Source of the DNA: DATAZK01 sp963731205
GTDB lineage: Bacteria > Actinomycetota > Actinomycetes > Frankiales > Frankiaceae
Assembly (NCBI GenBank): GCA_963731205.1
Contig: CAVSUJ010000001.1
Span: forward strand, 744,001-808,000
Direction of reading: 5' to 3'
DNA length: 64,000 nt
In this document: in pieces, positions 26,558-36,185 of the stretch
Numbering within the stretch: the stretch's first letter is position 1
Layout: each line of letters opens with the position of its first letter
Notes under the pieces: model-generated
Databases searched by the model: none
Seen by the model: the letters and a program-made list of their open reading frames with translations, nothing else
What the model was told of the DNA's origin: nothing
Position numbers and translations under genes: made by a program

Positions 26558-27396
26558 TCGTCAGGGCCAGGGTCAGCGGTCTGGTAGTCGTCCATGCCCT
26601 CGACCTCGTAGCCCTCGACCTCGTAGCCCGCGGGCTCGTCGTCGTCCCCGGCGGTCTTGGGCACCCAGCGGACGGTGAGCTCGCCCAGCGCGATCGGCTG
26701 GTCGAAACTGACCCGCCCCTCGCGTCCGAGCTCCAGCAGAGCCAGGAAGCGGGCGACGATCTCGATGGTCTCGGTGCACCCGGCGCAGAGCACGGAGAAG
26801 GTCGCGGTTCCCAGCAATTGCAGGCGTTCCACGACGACCCGGGCGTGGGCGCGCACGTCGACGCGCGGGGCGTGCACGTGGTCGGTCTCGACGAGCGGCG
26901 CCGGCTTCGGCTCGCGAACGACCGCAGCCAAGGCGGCGAACGCGATCGCGTCCATCCCGAGGTCGACGTCGGGCAGCGCGGCGGCGAACCGGTCTTCCAG
27001 CGCCACCTGCCGCGGCAGGAAGCGGCACTCCATCGCCTCGAGACCCTCGAAGAGTTCGGCGGCGCGCTTGTAGGCGCGGTACTGCATGAGGCGCGCGAAG
27101 AGCAGGTCGCGCGCCTCCAGCAGCGCGAGATCCTCGTCGTCCTCGTCGCGAACCTCGACCGGAAGCAGCCGGGCCGCCTTCAGGTCAAGCAGCGTGGCGG
27201 CCACGACCAGGAACTCGGTCGCGCGGTCGAGGTCGAAGCCGGCGGCCCGCAGGTACGCCACGAAGTCGTCGGCGACCTCGGCCAATGCGAGCTCGGTGAT
27301 GTCCAGTTGCTTGCGTGCGATCAGCGACAGCAGCAGCTCGAAGGGGCCGGAGAAGGCAGCCTGGCTGACTTCGAAAACCGGCGCGGGCGCGCTCAC
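26554..27396 (-). CDS. scpA: Segregation and condensation protein A (kleisin)
   Basis: 280 residues from GTG 27396. The frame is open further upstream, but this GTG overlaps the preceding stop by four bases and begins the conserved domain FEVSQAAFSGPFELLLSLI. The N-terminal region (ELALAEVADDFVAYL, ATEFLVVAATLLDLKAARLLP) binds SMC, and the C-terminal winged helix contains VARFLALLELGREGRVSFDQ. The tail is acidic. Confidence 0.92.
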   Translation of the reverse strand: MSAPAPVFEVSQAAFSGPFELLLSLIARKQLDITELALAEVADDFVAYLRAAGFDLDRATEFLVVAATLLDLKAARLLPVEVRDEDDEDLALLEARDLLFARLMQYRAYKRAAELFEGLEAMECRFLPRQVALEDRFAAALPDVDLGMDAIAFAALAAVVREPKPAPLVETDHVHAPRVDVRAHARVVVERLQLLGTATFSVLCAGCTETIEIVARFLALLELGREGRVSFDQPIALGELTVRWVPKTAGDDDEPAGYEVEGYEVEGMDDYQTADPGPDE

Positions 27397-28103
27397 GGCA
27401 GGATCACCTGCAGGCCGACGATCTTGCCGAGTCCACCGACCAATTCGGGGGCGAGCTGGCCCACGACGGACGGGAGGCTGGGAAAGGCGATAGGCAGCAG
27501 CAGTATTGCGAGCACGATGACGAGGCCGATGTTGCGTTCTTCGAGCTGGTAGCGCCATTTCTGCCAGCCGATCGAATTGCCGCCGAGGGTGAAGATCACC
27601 CGCCCGAGATCGGTCGGAGGCACCGGGATGAGGCTGATGACGCACAGCGAGGCGAAGACCTCGCCCATCATCAGCAGCAGCTGCGCGGCAAACACCTCGT
27701 GACCGGTCGCCGTGACGGCCGCCGCCTCCGGGATGCGATCCTGCAGCACCCCGTAGGCCGACGCCGAGACGCCCTTCGCGCCCGCGATCGCCGCCAGCGC
27801 GAGGGCGGCGTAGGCGAGGGGACGTGCCAGTACGGCTGCCGTCACATGGAAGCGCCGCGCCCGCCAGCGGTCGTTCAGCGGCACCTGCTCCGCCCAGCCG
27901 AAGCCGCCGAGCACCATCATGACGGCGCTGTAGATCTGGACGTGACGCGTCGGGTTGAGCGAAAGCCGGTGCTCGCGCTGGCCCATCGGATCGCCGAGCG
28001 CCTTGGCCGTGAGCACGGTCGCTGCGCTGCCGACGACGACACCGATGTACAGCGCGGCGATGATCCCGAGCAGCAGCGCCGGTTTGTTGAGGACGAATAG
28101 CAC
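27393..28103 (-). CDS. Site-2-protease-like (M50) membrane protein lacking the zinc motif
   Basis: 236 residues from GTG 28103, two bases after the parA stop. About five membrane segments. The sequence aligns by eye to M50B proteases: LGDP ... RLSLNPTRHVQ, GFGWAEQVPLN and IPVPPTDLGRVIF match their conserved LGDPT, LTLNPxxH, GWAKPVPVN and PxPPLDGG blocks. The HExxH catalytic helix just before LGDP is replaced by SAATVLTAKA, so the protein has no visible metal site. It is probably a non-proteolytic homologue. It overlaps scpA by four bases, tying it to the chromosome-segregation operon. Confidence 0.7.
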   Translation of the reverse strand: MLFVLNKPALLLGIIAALYIGVVVGSAATVLTAKALGDPMGQREHRLSLNPTRHVQIYSAVMMVLGGFGWAEQVPLNDRWRARRFHVTAAVLARPLAYAALALAAIAGAKGVSASAYGVLQDRIPEAAAVTATGHEVFAAQLLLMMGEVFASLCVISLIPVPPTDLGRVIFTLGGNSIGWQKWRYQLEERNIGLVIVLAILLLPIAFPSLPSVVGQLAPELVGGLGKIVGLQVILP

Positions 28104-28105
28104 GG

Positions 28106-29011
28106 CTAGCGCGCCGGCCAGCGGGCGAGCAGCTCGCGGGCCAGCGCACGGTAGGAGCCCGCCCCAGCAGAACTGCTGGCATAAGAGGTGATGGGCTCGC
28201 CCGCGGTCGTGGTCTCCGGGAACTTCACGGTGCGCGAGATGACCGTGTGGAACAGATGATCGGGGAAGACCTCGCGGGCGCGCTCGAGGACCTCGCGGGC
28301 GTGCAGCGTGCGGCCGTCGTACATGGTCGCGAGAATCCCCACCAGCTCGAGACGGTCGTTCAGCCGGTCGTGGACCTTCTCGATCGTCTCCTGCAGCAGC
28401 GCCACGCCGCGCAACGCGAAGTACTCGCACTCCAGCGGCACGAGGACACCGTCAGCCGCGGAGAGGGCGTTGACGGTCAGCAGGCCGAGTGAGGGCTGGC
28501 AGTCGACGAGGACGACGTCGTAGTTCGGCAGCAACGGTTTCAACGCCCTGGCCAGGGCATGCTCCCGACCGACCTCGCTGACCAGCCGGACCTCGGCCGC
28601 CGAGAGTTCGCTATTGCTGGGCAGCAGGTCGACCCCGTCCACATTGGTCTTGTGGACGACCTCCTCGGACGGCACGCCGCCGGGCATCAAAAGGTCATAG
28701 ACGGTGGCGTCGACCGTCATCGGGTTCAGGCCGAGACCGACCGACAGCGCGCCCTGCGGATCGACGTCGACCAGCAGCACCCGGCGGCCGTACTCGGCGA
28801 GCGACGCACCGAGGTTGATCGTCGTGGTGGTCTTGCCGACCCCGCCCTTCTGATTGCAGATGGCGAGCACCGAGGCAGGACCGTGATGCTCCAGCGGCGG
28901 CGGCTCGGGGAAGTCGGGAAGTGGCCTGCCGGTCGCCCCGAGCTTGACGCTGTCCTTGGGATCGACCGGGTCGGCCGCTGGCAGCGTGTCAGGCGGCACA
29001 TCCGTGGTCAT
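28106..29011 (-). CDS. parA: ParA/Soj-family ATPase of the scpAB locus
   Basis: 301 residues. After a roughly 45-residue Pro-rich leader, the deviant Walker A KGGVGKTT is at 55-62, followed by VLLVDVDPQGALSVGLG, VLVDCQPSLGLLTVNAL and the C-terminal VISRTVKFPETTTAGEPI. This is the actinobacterial ParA-like ATPase always found near scpAB rather than next to parB at oriC. It probably helps position or load the condensin system, but its exact role is not established. Confidence 0.88.
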   Translation of the reverse strand: MTTDVPPDTLPAADPVDPKDSVKLGATGRPLPDFPEPPPLEHHGPASVLAICNQKGGVGKTTTTINLGASLAEYGRRVLLVDVDPQGALSVGLGLNPMTVDATVYDLLMPGGVPSEEVVHKTNVDGVDLLPSNSELSAAEVRLVSEVGREHALARALKPLLPNYDVVLVDCQPSLGLLTVNALSAADGVLVPLECEYFALRGVALLQETIEKVHDRLNDRLELVGILATMYDGRTLHAREVLERAREVFPDHLFHTVISRTVKFPETTTAGEPITSYASSSAGAGSYRALARELLARWPAR

Positions 29012-29108
29012 GGTGGGGCGGCCTCCGAGCAGTCAGATATCACGCGAAGCCTAGCGGGCAGCCGACCGTTTCGGGTGAAGCCGTAGGGATGGCGCCGATC
29101 GAACCCGA

Positions 29109-29441
29109 TCAGCCGCCGACAAAGATGATGTAGCGGTCGACGATCTCGCCGGGGATTCTGCCGCGCGAGCTGATCTCGATGCCTTGCTCATTCGCCCACT
29201 GCCTGACGACTTTCGGATCTACCCCGGCACTGGAACCGTTGCGCCGCGCAAAGGCGCGCTTGCGGCCGCCGACCCGTCGCCCGTTATCGACGTAGGGCTG
29301 GAGAGCGGTGATGAACTTCTTGGCATTTTTCTCACTCAGGTCGATTTCGTACTCGACGCCTTCGACAGCAAAACGGATTGTCTGACTTGCCGGACTTTGA
29401 TCCAAGTCGTCCATCAGTTCGACGACCTCTTTGCGTGCCAC
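29109..29441 (-). CDS. lsr2: Lsr2 nucleoid-associated xenogeneic silencer
   Basis: 110 residues, GTG start after GGAGG. The N-terminal beta/alpha dimerisation domain (ASQTIRFAVEGVEYEIDLSEK) and the C-terminal DNA-binding domain (VRQWANEQGIEISSRGRIP) are both present. The AT-hook-like RGR that inserts into the minor groove is at residues 93-95. Lsr2 coats AT-rich DNA and silences acquired genes. It stands alone between xerD and parA, with its own 5' region of over 200 bp. It may be one of several paralogues. Confidence 0.93.
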   Translation of the reverse strand: MARKEVVELMDDLDQSPASQTIRFAVEGVEYEIDLSEKNAKKFITALQPYVDNGRRVGGRKRAFARRNGSSAGVDPKVVRQWANEQGIEISSRGRIPGEIVDRYIIFVGG

Positions 29442-29667
29442 AGCTACCTCCAGCTCAATATCGGAGCACCAGGCTAGCCGAGAAGCATGAAGGTGATGTC
29501 ATGCAACACGCATCCGCCCTTAGGCGCTGCTGCCCTGTCAGTGCGACTTCCCCACACCGGCGGCGGATGATCGGTCCCGGAGATTCCGAGGTTTTGTCAC
29601 GTCACAACGAATTCACATGTTAGCCGCTCAGCTCCCGATTGCGCGCCAATTGTCGAGCAGTCGGTGC

Positions 29668-30651
29668 TCAGCGCGCCCGGGGGTGGGAGGCCGCGTAGAC
29701 CTCGCGCAACATGTCGACCGTGACCAAGGTGTACACCTGGGTCGTGGTCACCGACGCGTGGCCGAGCAATTCCTGGACCACCCGGATATCGGCGCCACCG
29801 TCGAGCAGATGTGTCGCATAGGAATGACGCAGCACATGCGGAGAAACGCTGGATTCAATTCCGGCGCGTCCGGCGGCCACGCGCAGCAGTGTCCATGCCG
29901 TCTGACGCGTGAGCCGCCCTCCACGGGCATTGACGAATAGCGCCGGACCACGCGGAGAGAGGGCCGGACGGCCTTTCTCGAGCCACGCGCGTACCGCATC
30001 GATGGCGAACGAACCCACCGGGACAACGCGCTGCTTGCCCCCTTTGCCGGAAAGCAGCACACATCGCTGCTCGGTATCCAAATCGTCCACGTCGAGACCG
30101 ACCGCTTCGGAAATTCGCGCTCCCGTGGCGTAGAGCAATTCCAGGAGCGCCCGGGAGCGCAATCCGGCCGGTGTCTGCTCCTGACCGGGCGCTGCTGCGG
30201 CGCCGATCAACCGTTCGACGTGGGCCACCGCGAGCGCTTTCGGCAGCCTGCGGCCGAGTGCGGGTGGCCGCACGGCGCGCGCGTGGTCATCCGCAAGCTC
30301 ACCCTCACGATGCGTGAAGCGATGCAGCCCGCGAACGGCGACGAGGGCGCGGGCGGCAGAGGAGGCCGCGAGGGGTGGGTGCGCGTCGTCTCCGGTGCGC
30401 AGCGCGACGAGGAAGTCGGAAATCTCCGGCTCGTCCACCTCAGAGAGTTGGGTGACGGCACGAGAGAGCAGGTAGCTGCGATAACGGCGCAGGTCACGCC
30501 GGTAGGCCGCCATGCTGTTGGCGGCGAATCCGCGTTCGACTGCGAGATGGTCGAGATAGCGGCGGATGGATTCCGCGATGTCTCCGTCGGCCGCCTCGAC
30601 GTCTTCGAGGACGGCCGTAGCGGTCGCCGCTCCACTCCGACGCGACACCAC
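29668..30651 (-). CDS. xerD: Site-specific tyrosine recombinase XerD
   Basis: 327 residues, GTG start. An N-terminal SAM-like core-binding domain (about 20-115) precedes the catalytic domain, whose active-site residues are all visible: Arg in ATGARISEA, Lys in SGKGGKQR, HVLRHSYATHLL, His in LLGHASV and the nucleophile Tyr in TTTQVYT. XerD with XerC resolves chromosome dimers at dif. It lies upstream of lsr2/parA/scpAB as in most actinobacteria, consistent with the chromosomal housekeeping enzyme rather than a phage integrase. Confidence 0.9.
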   Translation of the reverse strand: MVSRRSGAATATAVLEDVEAADGDIAESIRRYLDHLAVERGFAANSMAAYRRDLRRYRSYLLSRAVTQLSEVDEPEISDFLVALRTGDDAHPPLAASSAARALVAVRGLHRFTHREGELADDHARAVRPPALGRRLPKALAVAHVERLIGAAAAPGQEQTPAGLRSRALLELLYATGARISEAVGLDVDDLDTEQRCVLLSGKGGKQRVVPVGSFAIDAVRAWLEKGRPALSPRGPALFVNARGGRLTRQTAWTLLRVAAGRAGIESSVSPHVLRHSYATHLLDGGADIRVVQELLGHASVTTTQVYTLVTVDMLREVYAASHPRAR

Positions 30652-30708
30652 TACGCAGCGACCTCCCGCTCACGCCTGTGAGGCGCCCGAACGCACGCCG
30701 CGGCCTGA

Positions 30709-31059
30709 TTATGCGGGGCGAGCCACCGGTGTGGTCAGCGACTCCCCGTCAGAGGTCAGCAGGCGCTCGCGCTCCTGCTCGTCAAGGCCGCCCCAGACAC
30801 CGTGTGGCTGGGCGGTTTCCAGCGCCCACTCGAGGCACTCGGAGCGGACCGGGCATTGCGCGCAGACCGCTTTCGCGCGCAGCGTCTGTCGGAGAGCGGG
30901 ACCGCTGCTTCCGACCGGAAAGAACAGATCAGGATCCTGGTCGGCGCAGCGGGCATCGAATCGCCAGGCTGACGCAGAAGCATCCTGTCCTGTTTCGGGA
31001 ATACCCACCTGCCAGGAGGCGGCAATACGAAGGGAGCGCACCTCTTCTTTGTGCTCCAC
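30709..31059 (-). CDS. WhiB-family iron-sulfur regulator
   Basis: 116 residues from GTG 31059. Four cysteines that ligate a [4Fe-4S] cluster are at C38 (ARCADQDPDLFFP), C66, C69 and C75 (VCAQCPVRSEC), followed by the G[V/I]WGG turn (GVWGGLDEQER) and a basic tail. WhiB proteins bind the primary sigma factor and act as redox or NO-responsive regulators. The subtype cannot be assigned from this sequence alone. The gene is monocistronic between xerD and a response regulator gene. Confidence 0.9.
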   Translation of the reverse strand: MEHKEEVRSLRIAASWQVGIPETGQDASASAWRFDARCADQDPDLFFPVGSSGPALRQTLRAKAVCAQCPVRSECLEWALETAQPHGVWGGLDEQERERLLTSDGESLTTPVARPA

Positions 31060-31120
31060 CTAAGGCCGGCTGGAACCATCTCGCTGAGTCAACTTCGTCT
31101 AGTGCATATGCATCAGTCGG

Positions 31121-31762
31121 CTACTCGAGCAGGTTGCCGCGAGTAGCGATGACGAGGGCTTCGAGTTTGGAGTGAGCGCCGAGCTTCGTCAGGATGCTCT
31201 GGACGTGATTGCGCACGGTGTTGGTGGAGACGACCAGCCGGGCCGCCATATCCGGGGTCGAGAGGCCCTCGGCCACCAGACGGAGCACTTCACGCTCGCG
31301 AAGGGTGAGATCGGCGCCGGGCTCGCGGTAGGACCGTGACAGCCGCGGAACGAGCCGGGCCAGCATGTCGGAGTCGAGGTTCAGCCTTCCGGAAGCAGCC
31401 GCACGGACGGCGGCGACGAGATCATCCAGCGACAAGGTCTTCGGGATGACTCCGACGCAGCCCGACTCGAGGGCGACGACGGCGGCCGCCTCATTGGGGC
31501 TGGCGGTCAGCAGCAGCACCCGGCTCGCCGGACTGAGCTCCCGGACCCGGCGCACCCCCGCCCCCACACCAGCGCCAGAGCGCGACGAGGGCAGCCGCTG
31601 ATCAAGCAGCACGACATCGGCTGAACGCGACTGCACGAGCCGCTCGAGGGCTTCCAAGCTGGTCGCCACGCCGGTCACCGTCAGGTCGGGGGCGCCGTCG
31701 AGCGCGAGACGGAGGCTTTCAGCCACCATCTCTTGGGGGTCGGCGAGCAGCAGGGTGATCAC
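31121..31762 (-). CDS. NarL/LuxR-family response regulator
   Basis: 213 residues. A receiver domain (about 1-120) has D54 as the likely phosphorylated aspartate (VVLLDQRLP) and K in VIPKTLS. The usual pair of acidic residues near the N-terminus is reduced to one (LADPQ). The C-terminal LuxR helix-turn-helix has LTLREREVLRLVAEGLSTPDMA and NTVRNHVQSILTKLGAHSKLEAL. No histidine kinase gene is adjacent, so it is an orphan here. Confidence 0.85.
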   Translation of the reverse strand: MITLLLADPQEMVAESLRLALDGAPDLTVTGVATSLEALERLVQSRSADVVLLDQRLPSSRSGAGVGAGVRRVRELSPASRVLLLTASPNEAAAVVALESGCVGVIPKTLSLDDLVAAVRAAASGRLNLDSDMLARLVPRLSRSYREPGADLTLREREVLRLVAEGLSTPDMAARLVVSTNTVRNHVQSILTKLGAHSKLEALVIATRGNLLE

Positions 31763-31812
31763 TGCAGCTCATGGTGCCTGACGCGAGGACGTCTGAGGCG
31801 GCAGGCGACTCG

Positions 31813-32418
31813 TCATCCGGCGTGTGCCGGCCGGGCATCCCACGGGGCATCGGCCGGGCGCAAGCCTTCGAAGCCGCGTTGGCGGGCGAGCGCCGCCGAC
31901 AGGATCCCCGCCACGGCCATCGCGTTGGTGATCTCGCCGTGCATCACCCGCTCGACCGCGTCATCCAAGGCGACCCAGCGCAGCTCGAGGTCGGCTTCCT
32001 CATCCACCCGAACGTGCTGTTCGGCGAGCTCGCTGATGTCGCGCGCCAGATAGATGCGGATGGCTTCGTTGCTCATCCCAGGTGAGGTGAACGTGTCGAC
32101 CAAGGTGTCCCAGCGGCCCGCCTGCACGCCGGCCTCTTCAGCGAGCTCGCGCTTTGCGGCCGTCGACGCCGGTTCCCCGGCCACGTCGAGCAGCCCGGCG
32201 GGCAGCTCCCACAGCTTCTGGCGAACCGGATGCCGGTACTGGTGCAGCAGCAGGACGCGGTCGTCGTCGTACACGAGCACCCCGACCGCGCCGGGATGGA
32301 TCACGATGTCGCGCCATGCCTCGTTTCCCCCGGGCATCGAGACCAGATCGCGGCGCACCGTGATGACCGCCCCGTCGAAGATCGGCTCGCTTGCTGCGAC
32401 CTCGTACTCATGTGCCAT
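31813..32418 (-). CDS. Nudix hydrolase, probable ADP-ribose pyrophosphatase
   Basis: 201 residues. The Nudix box is visible as GLLDVAGEP ... AAKRELAEEAGV near residues 77-98, preceded by the ADP-ribose pyrophosphatase-type HQYRHPVRQKLWELPAG and followed by FTSPGMSNEAIRIYLA. It hydrolyses ADP-ribose or related sugar nucleotides. It is downstream of pyrG in the usual pyrG-nudix-xerD order. Confidence 0.88.
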   Translation of the reverse strand: MAHEYEVAASEPIFDGAVITVRRDLVSMPGGNEAWRDIVIHPGAVGVLVYDDDRVLLLHQYRHPVRQKLWELPAGLLDVAGEPASTAAKRELAEEAGVQAGRWDTLVDTFTSPGMSNEAIRIYLARDISELAEQHVRVDEEADLELRWVALDDAVERVMHGEITNAMAVAGILSAALARQRGFEGLRPADAPWDARPAHAG

Positions 32419-32480
32419 GCAGAAAGCCTCGCACGGCCGGGCCCCCGCTTGTCTGACGGCAAGCGCCGAGCGTTCAGTGC

Positions 32481-34142
32481 TCAGCGGGCGACGAGATCCA
32501 GCAGCTTCGACTCACTGCGTGCCACGGCCGCCTGGATGAACGCCCGGAAGAGCGGATGCGCGTTCGTCGGACGCGAGGTGAACTCCGGGTGGGCTTGGGT
32601 TCCGACGTAGAACGGGTGGGTCTCCGCAGGCAACTCGACGACCTCGACGAGATGACCGTCCGGGGAGGTGCCGGAGAAACGCAGGCCGCCTTCCATGAGC
32701 CGCTCACGATAGGCATTGTTGACCTCGTAGCGGTGACGATGGCGATCGGAGACGAGAAGCTTTCCGTAGGCACGGGCCGCGAGACTCCCGGCCTCGAGCT
32801 TCGCCGGGTAGGCGCCGAGGCGCATGGTGCCACCCATGTCGGCCTCACCGGCGATGACGCCGACCTGATCGGCCATGGTGGCAATGACCGGATGCTCGGC
32901 ATCGGGATCGAACTCGGCACTGTTGGCGCCGGCGAGCCCCGAGAGGTGGCGCGCCACGTCGATCACCATGCACTGCAGGCCAAGGCACAGGCCAAGCGCA
33001 GGGACCTCGTTCTCACGCGCCCAGCGCAGCGCCGCGACCTTGCCCTCGATCCCCCGGATGCCGAAGCCGCCGGGCACGAGCACACCGTCGACCCCGTCGA
33101 GCGCTTTCAGGGTCTGCTCGGGAGTGGTGCAATCGTCGGAGGTGACCCACTTGATGTTGACCTTGGCGTCATTGGCCACGCCGCCGGCGCGCAGCGCCTC
33201 CGTCACCGACAGGTAGGCGTCAGGCAGGTCGACGTACTTGCCGACGAGCGCCACCGTGACCGACGTCGACGGATGGTGGACGCGCTGCAGCAACACGTCC
33301 CACTCGGTCCAGTCGACGTCACGGAACGGCAACCCGAGGCGGCGCACCACATAGGCATCGAGCCCTTCGCGATGCAGCACCTTCGGAATGTCATAGATGC
33401 TCGAGGCGTCGGCAGCCGCGGCGACCGCTTCGACATCGACGTCGCAGGAAAGCGCGATCTTGCGCTTCAGCGAATCCGGCAACGGGCGGTCGGAGCGGCA
33501 GACGAGCGCGTCAGGCTGGATACCGACCTGGCGCAGCGCGGCAACGGAATGCTGGGTCGGCTTGGTCTTGAGCTCACCCGACGGTGCGATGTAGGGCACC
33601 AGGCTGACGTGAACGAACAGGCAATTGTCGCGTCCGACCTCGAAACGAACCTGGCGGATGGCTTCCAGAAAAGGGAGCGACTCGATGTCGCCGACGGTGC
33701 CGCCGACCTCGGTGATGACGCAGTCGACGTCGTCGGTGGCGAGAGCGCGGATGCGGGCCTTGATCTCATCGGTGACGTGAGGGACGACCTGCACCGTCTC
33801 ACCGAGATAGCCACCGCGGCGCTCGCGCGCGATGACGGCGCTGTACACCTGGCCGGTGGTGACGTTGGACGTGCCGGGCAGATCATCGGACAGGAACCGC
33901 TCGTAGTGGCCGACGTCGAGGTCGGTCTCCGCACCGTCGTCGGTGACGTACACCTCGCCGTGCTGGAACGGATTCATGGTGCCCGGATCGACATTGAGAT
34001 ACGGGTCGAGCTTCTGCATGGTGACGCGCAGCCCACGCGCCTTCAGCAACATGCCGAGACTGGATGCTGTCAGACCCTTGCCGAGGCTGGAGGCGACGCC
34101 TCCGGTGACGAAGATGTGGCGGACCACATGCGCCTGAACCAT
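32481..34142 (-). CDS. pyrG: CTP synthase
   Basis: 553 residues from ATG, with GGGAGG a few bases upstream. The N-terminal synthetase domain has FVTGGVASSLGKGLTASSLG near 10-29. The C-terminal class I glutamine amidotransferase domain has LGLCLGLQCMVID with the catalytic cysteine, and the catalytic His-Glu region HPEFTSRP near the end. It converts UTP, ATP and glutamine to CTP. Length and motifs are complete. Confidence 0.96.
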   Translation of the reverse strand: MVQAHVVRHIFVTGGVASSLGKGLTASSLGMLLKARGLRVTMQKLDPYLNVDPGTMNPFQHGEVYVTDDGAETDLDVGHYERFLSDDLPGTSNVTTGQVYSAVIARERRGGYLGETVQVVPHVTDEIKARIRALATDDVDCVITEVGGTVGDIESLPFLEAIRQVRFEVGRDNCLFVHVSLVPYIAPSGELKTKPTQHSVAALRQVGIQPDALVCRSDRPLPDSLKRKIALSCDVDVEAVAAAADASSIYDIPKVLHREGLDAYVVRRLGLPFRDVDWTEWDVLLQRVHHPSTSVTVALVGKYVDLPDAYLSVTEALRAGGVANDAKVNIKWVTSDDCTTPEQTLKALDGVDGVLVPGGFGIRGIEGKVAALRWARENEVPALGLCLGLQCMVIDVARHLSGLAGANSAEFDPDAEHPVIATMADQVGVIAGEADMGGTMRLGAYPAKLEAGSLAARAYGKLLVSDRHRHRYEVNNAYRERLMEGGLRFSGTSPDGHLVEVVELPAETHPFYVGTQAHPEFTSRPTNAHPLFRAFIQAAVARSESKLLDLVAR

Positions 34143-34284
34143 TACGGCCTCCCGTGGATCGCGCTAGAACGGCGCCCGGCCATCCGGGCTCTCCACGGAA
34201 TCTCATGGTACGTCCCGGCGCCGCCTGCGCCTGCGCGCCGCGCCGCTCGAACGACCTGGCGGACGCGGACCGGCCGACCCAGGC

Positions 34285-36175
34285 CTAGGAAGCGCGCGCC
34301 GCCGCACGAGGCCGTTCGGGCTCACGCTTTCTAGCCGCGGCGCGCGGGGTGGCTGACCGCGGCGCCGGAGGCCGCCTGCGCGGCCGGGCGTCGGAAGGAG
34401 GCGGAGCCGGCTCTTCGGCGCATCGTGCAGCAGCCGCCAGCAGTTCTGCGGCATGCCCTTGGGCGAGCCGGCTGTCGGAGACACCCGCCAGCATGCGGGA
34501 GAGCTCATGCACCCGCTCCTGCTGCCCGAGCGTCTGAACGCTGCTACTGACGCCGGCGCCGCGGCCACCCTTGGCTACCAGCAGATGCCGATCGGCGAAC
34601 GCGGCGACCTGCGGCAGATGCGTGACGCAGATGACCTGACGATGGCGCCCGAGCGCGGCCAGGCGCCGGCCGACCTCGACCGCCGCCTCACCGCCGATGC
34701 CGGCATCGACCTCGTCGAAGACCATGCTGGCCGGACCAAGCCCCGCCGCGAGCACCACCTCGAGGGCCAGCACCACGCGCGACAGCTCGCCGCCGGAGGC
34801 GCTCTTCGCCAAGGGGCGCGGCGACAAGCCGGTGCCTGCAGTGAAAAAGAACTCGACCTCGTCATCACCTTCGGCGCCGAGCTGCCCGGCTGCCGCGATC
34901 AACTCAGCACCGTCACCGGGAGGCGCTGAACCGGCGACGGATGCGGCCGACCGGCTCTCGACGCTCACGGTGAAACGCGCTGCCGTCATGGACAACGCGG
35001 CCAGCTCCCGGGTCACCCTGCGCGCCAACTCCGCGGCGGCAGCGAGCCGAGCCGAGCTGAGGGTGGCCGCCAGCGCGAGCATCTGCCGAGCGGCCGCCAA
35101 TTCGGCTGCGGCGAGCGCGGCGCTGCGTTCGCCGCCGCCATCGAGCGTGTGCAGCCGGCGCTCGGCCTCGGCCGCCCAAGCGAGAACGCCGTCGACATCC
35201 GTGCCATGAGGCCGGCACAACCGGTTGAGCTCGGCCCGCCGCTCCTGCGCCGCGGCGAGGCGCAACGGATCGTCATCCACGGAAGCGGCGTACGACGAAA
35301 GCTCACCGGCGAGTTCGCTCGCCATCACGCAAACCTCATGCGCCCGGACCGAGAGCGCGCCCAACTCCTGATCACTGGCGCCTGCTGCATCGAGCGAGCG
35401 CGCGGCGAATGCGAGCGCGGCGACAGCTCCCCCGTCATCCGTGGGCGCCTCGAAACCACCCGCCAGCGCCAGCCGCGCCGTCTCGCTCGCGGCACGCAAC
35501 TCATCCGCTGCGGCGAGACGGCTCAGCTCGCGGTCGAGGCTGTGATCCTCGTGCTCGACGGGCTCCACCCGCTCGACCTCGGCCAACCCGATCCGCAGCA
35601 GCTCGACCTCCCGGGCGCGATCACCCTCCTGCGCCCGAAGCTCCGCCTGCTCGCGACGAGCCGCCATCCACCGCTCACGCGCGGCGCGGAACTCTTCCAA
35701 AGGCTCCAGCACCGGAGCCCCCGCGAACCGGTCGAGCAGCGCGCGCTGCGCCCCCGCCGCCCGCAGCTGCAACTGACTGCTCTGACCGTGCAGCGCCAGC
35801 AAACCCCCGACGATCTCCGACAACAGCCCGACGGGCACCGCACGGCCCCCGACGAATGCCCTCGACCTGCCATCAAGCGCCACCGTGCGCGCGATGAGCA
35901 GGCTTCCCCCTTCGAGCTCGCCGCCGAGCTCCAGCACACGAGCCGCTACGGGCCCATCCGGCCGCCACCGTCAACCGTGCCTCGACGGCCGCACACGAGG
36001 CGCCCGATCGGATCTGCCCCACATCAGCGCGGCCCCCCGCGAGCAGCCCGAACGCCCGCACCACGCTCGTCTTCCCGGCACCCGTTTCGCCGCTGAGCAC
36101 CGTGAGGCCGGGGTGCAGCTCGAGCACCGCCTCGGTGATCGAGCCGAGCCCGCAGATGCGTATTTCATCGAACAT
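34285..36175 (-). CDS. recN: DNA repair protein RecN, frameshifted in this sequence
   Basis: From ATG 36175 the N-terminal part has MFDEIRICGLGSI and Walker A SGETGAGKTSVVRAFGLLAGG. The frame then diverges after VEARLTVAA near 35957-35963. The next frame continues with VLELGGELEGG, the coiled-coil arms, and the C-terminal ATPase half with the signature SASGGELSRVVLALE, VFDEVDAGIGG and CVTHLPQVAAFADRH. Removing one base (probably in the GGCC run) gives about 629 residues, longer than usual because of a basic Pro/Arg-rich tail of about 50 residues. RecN is an SMC-like protein acting in double-strand break repair. A sequence error is the likely cause. Confidence 0.88.
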
Positions 36176-36185
36176 GTGTACGAGA

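Noticed and set aside
26554..28182. A 542-residue version of ScpA
   Set aside because: The first half is out-of-frame reading through the M50-like gene; the conserved kleisin domain begins at GTG 27396.
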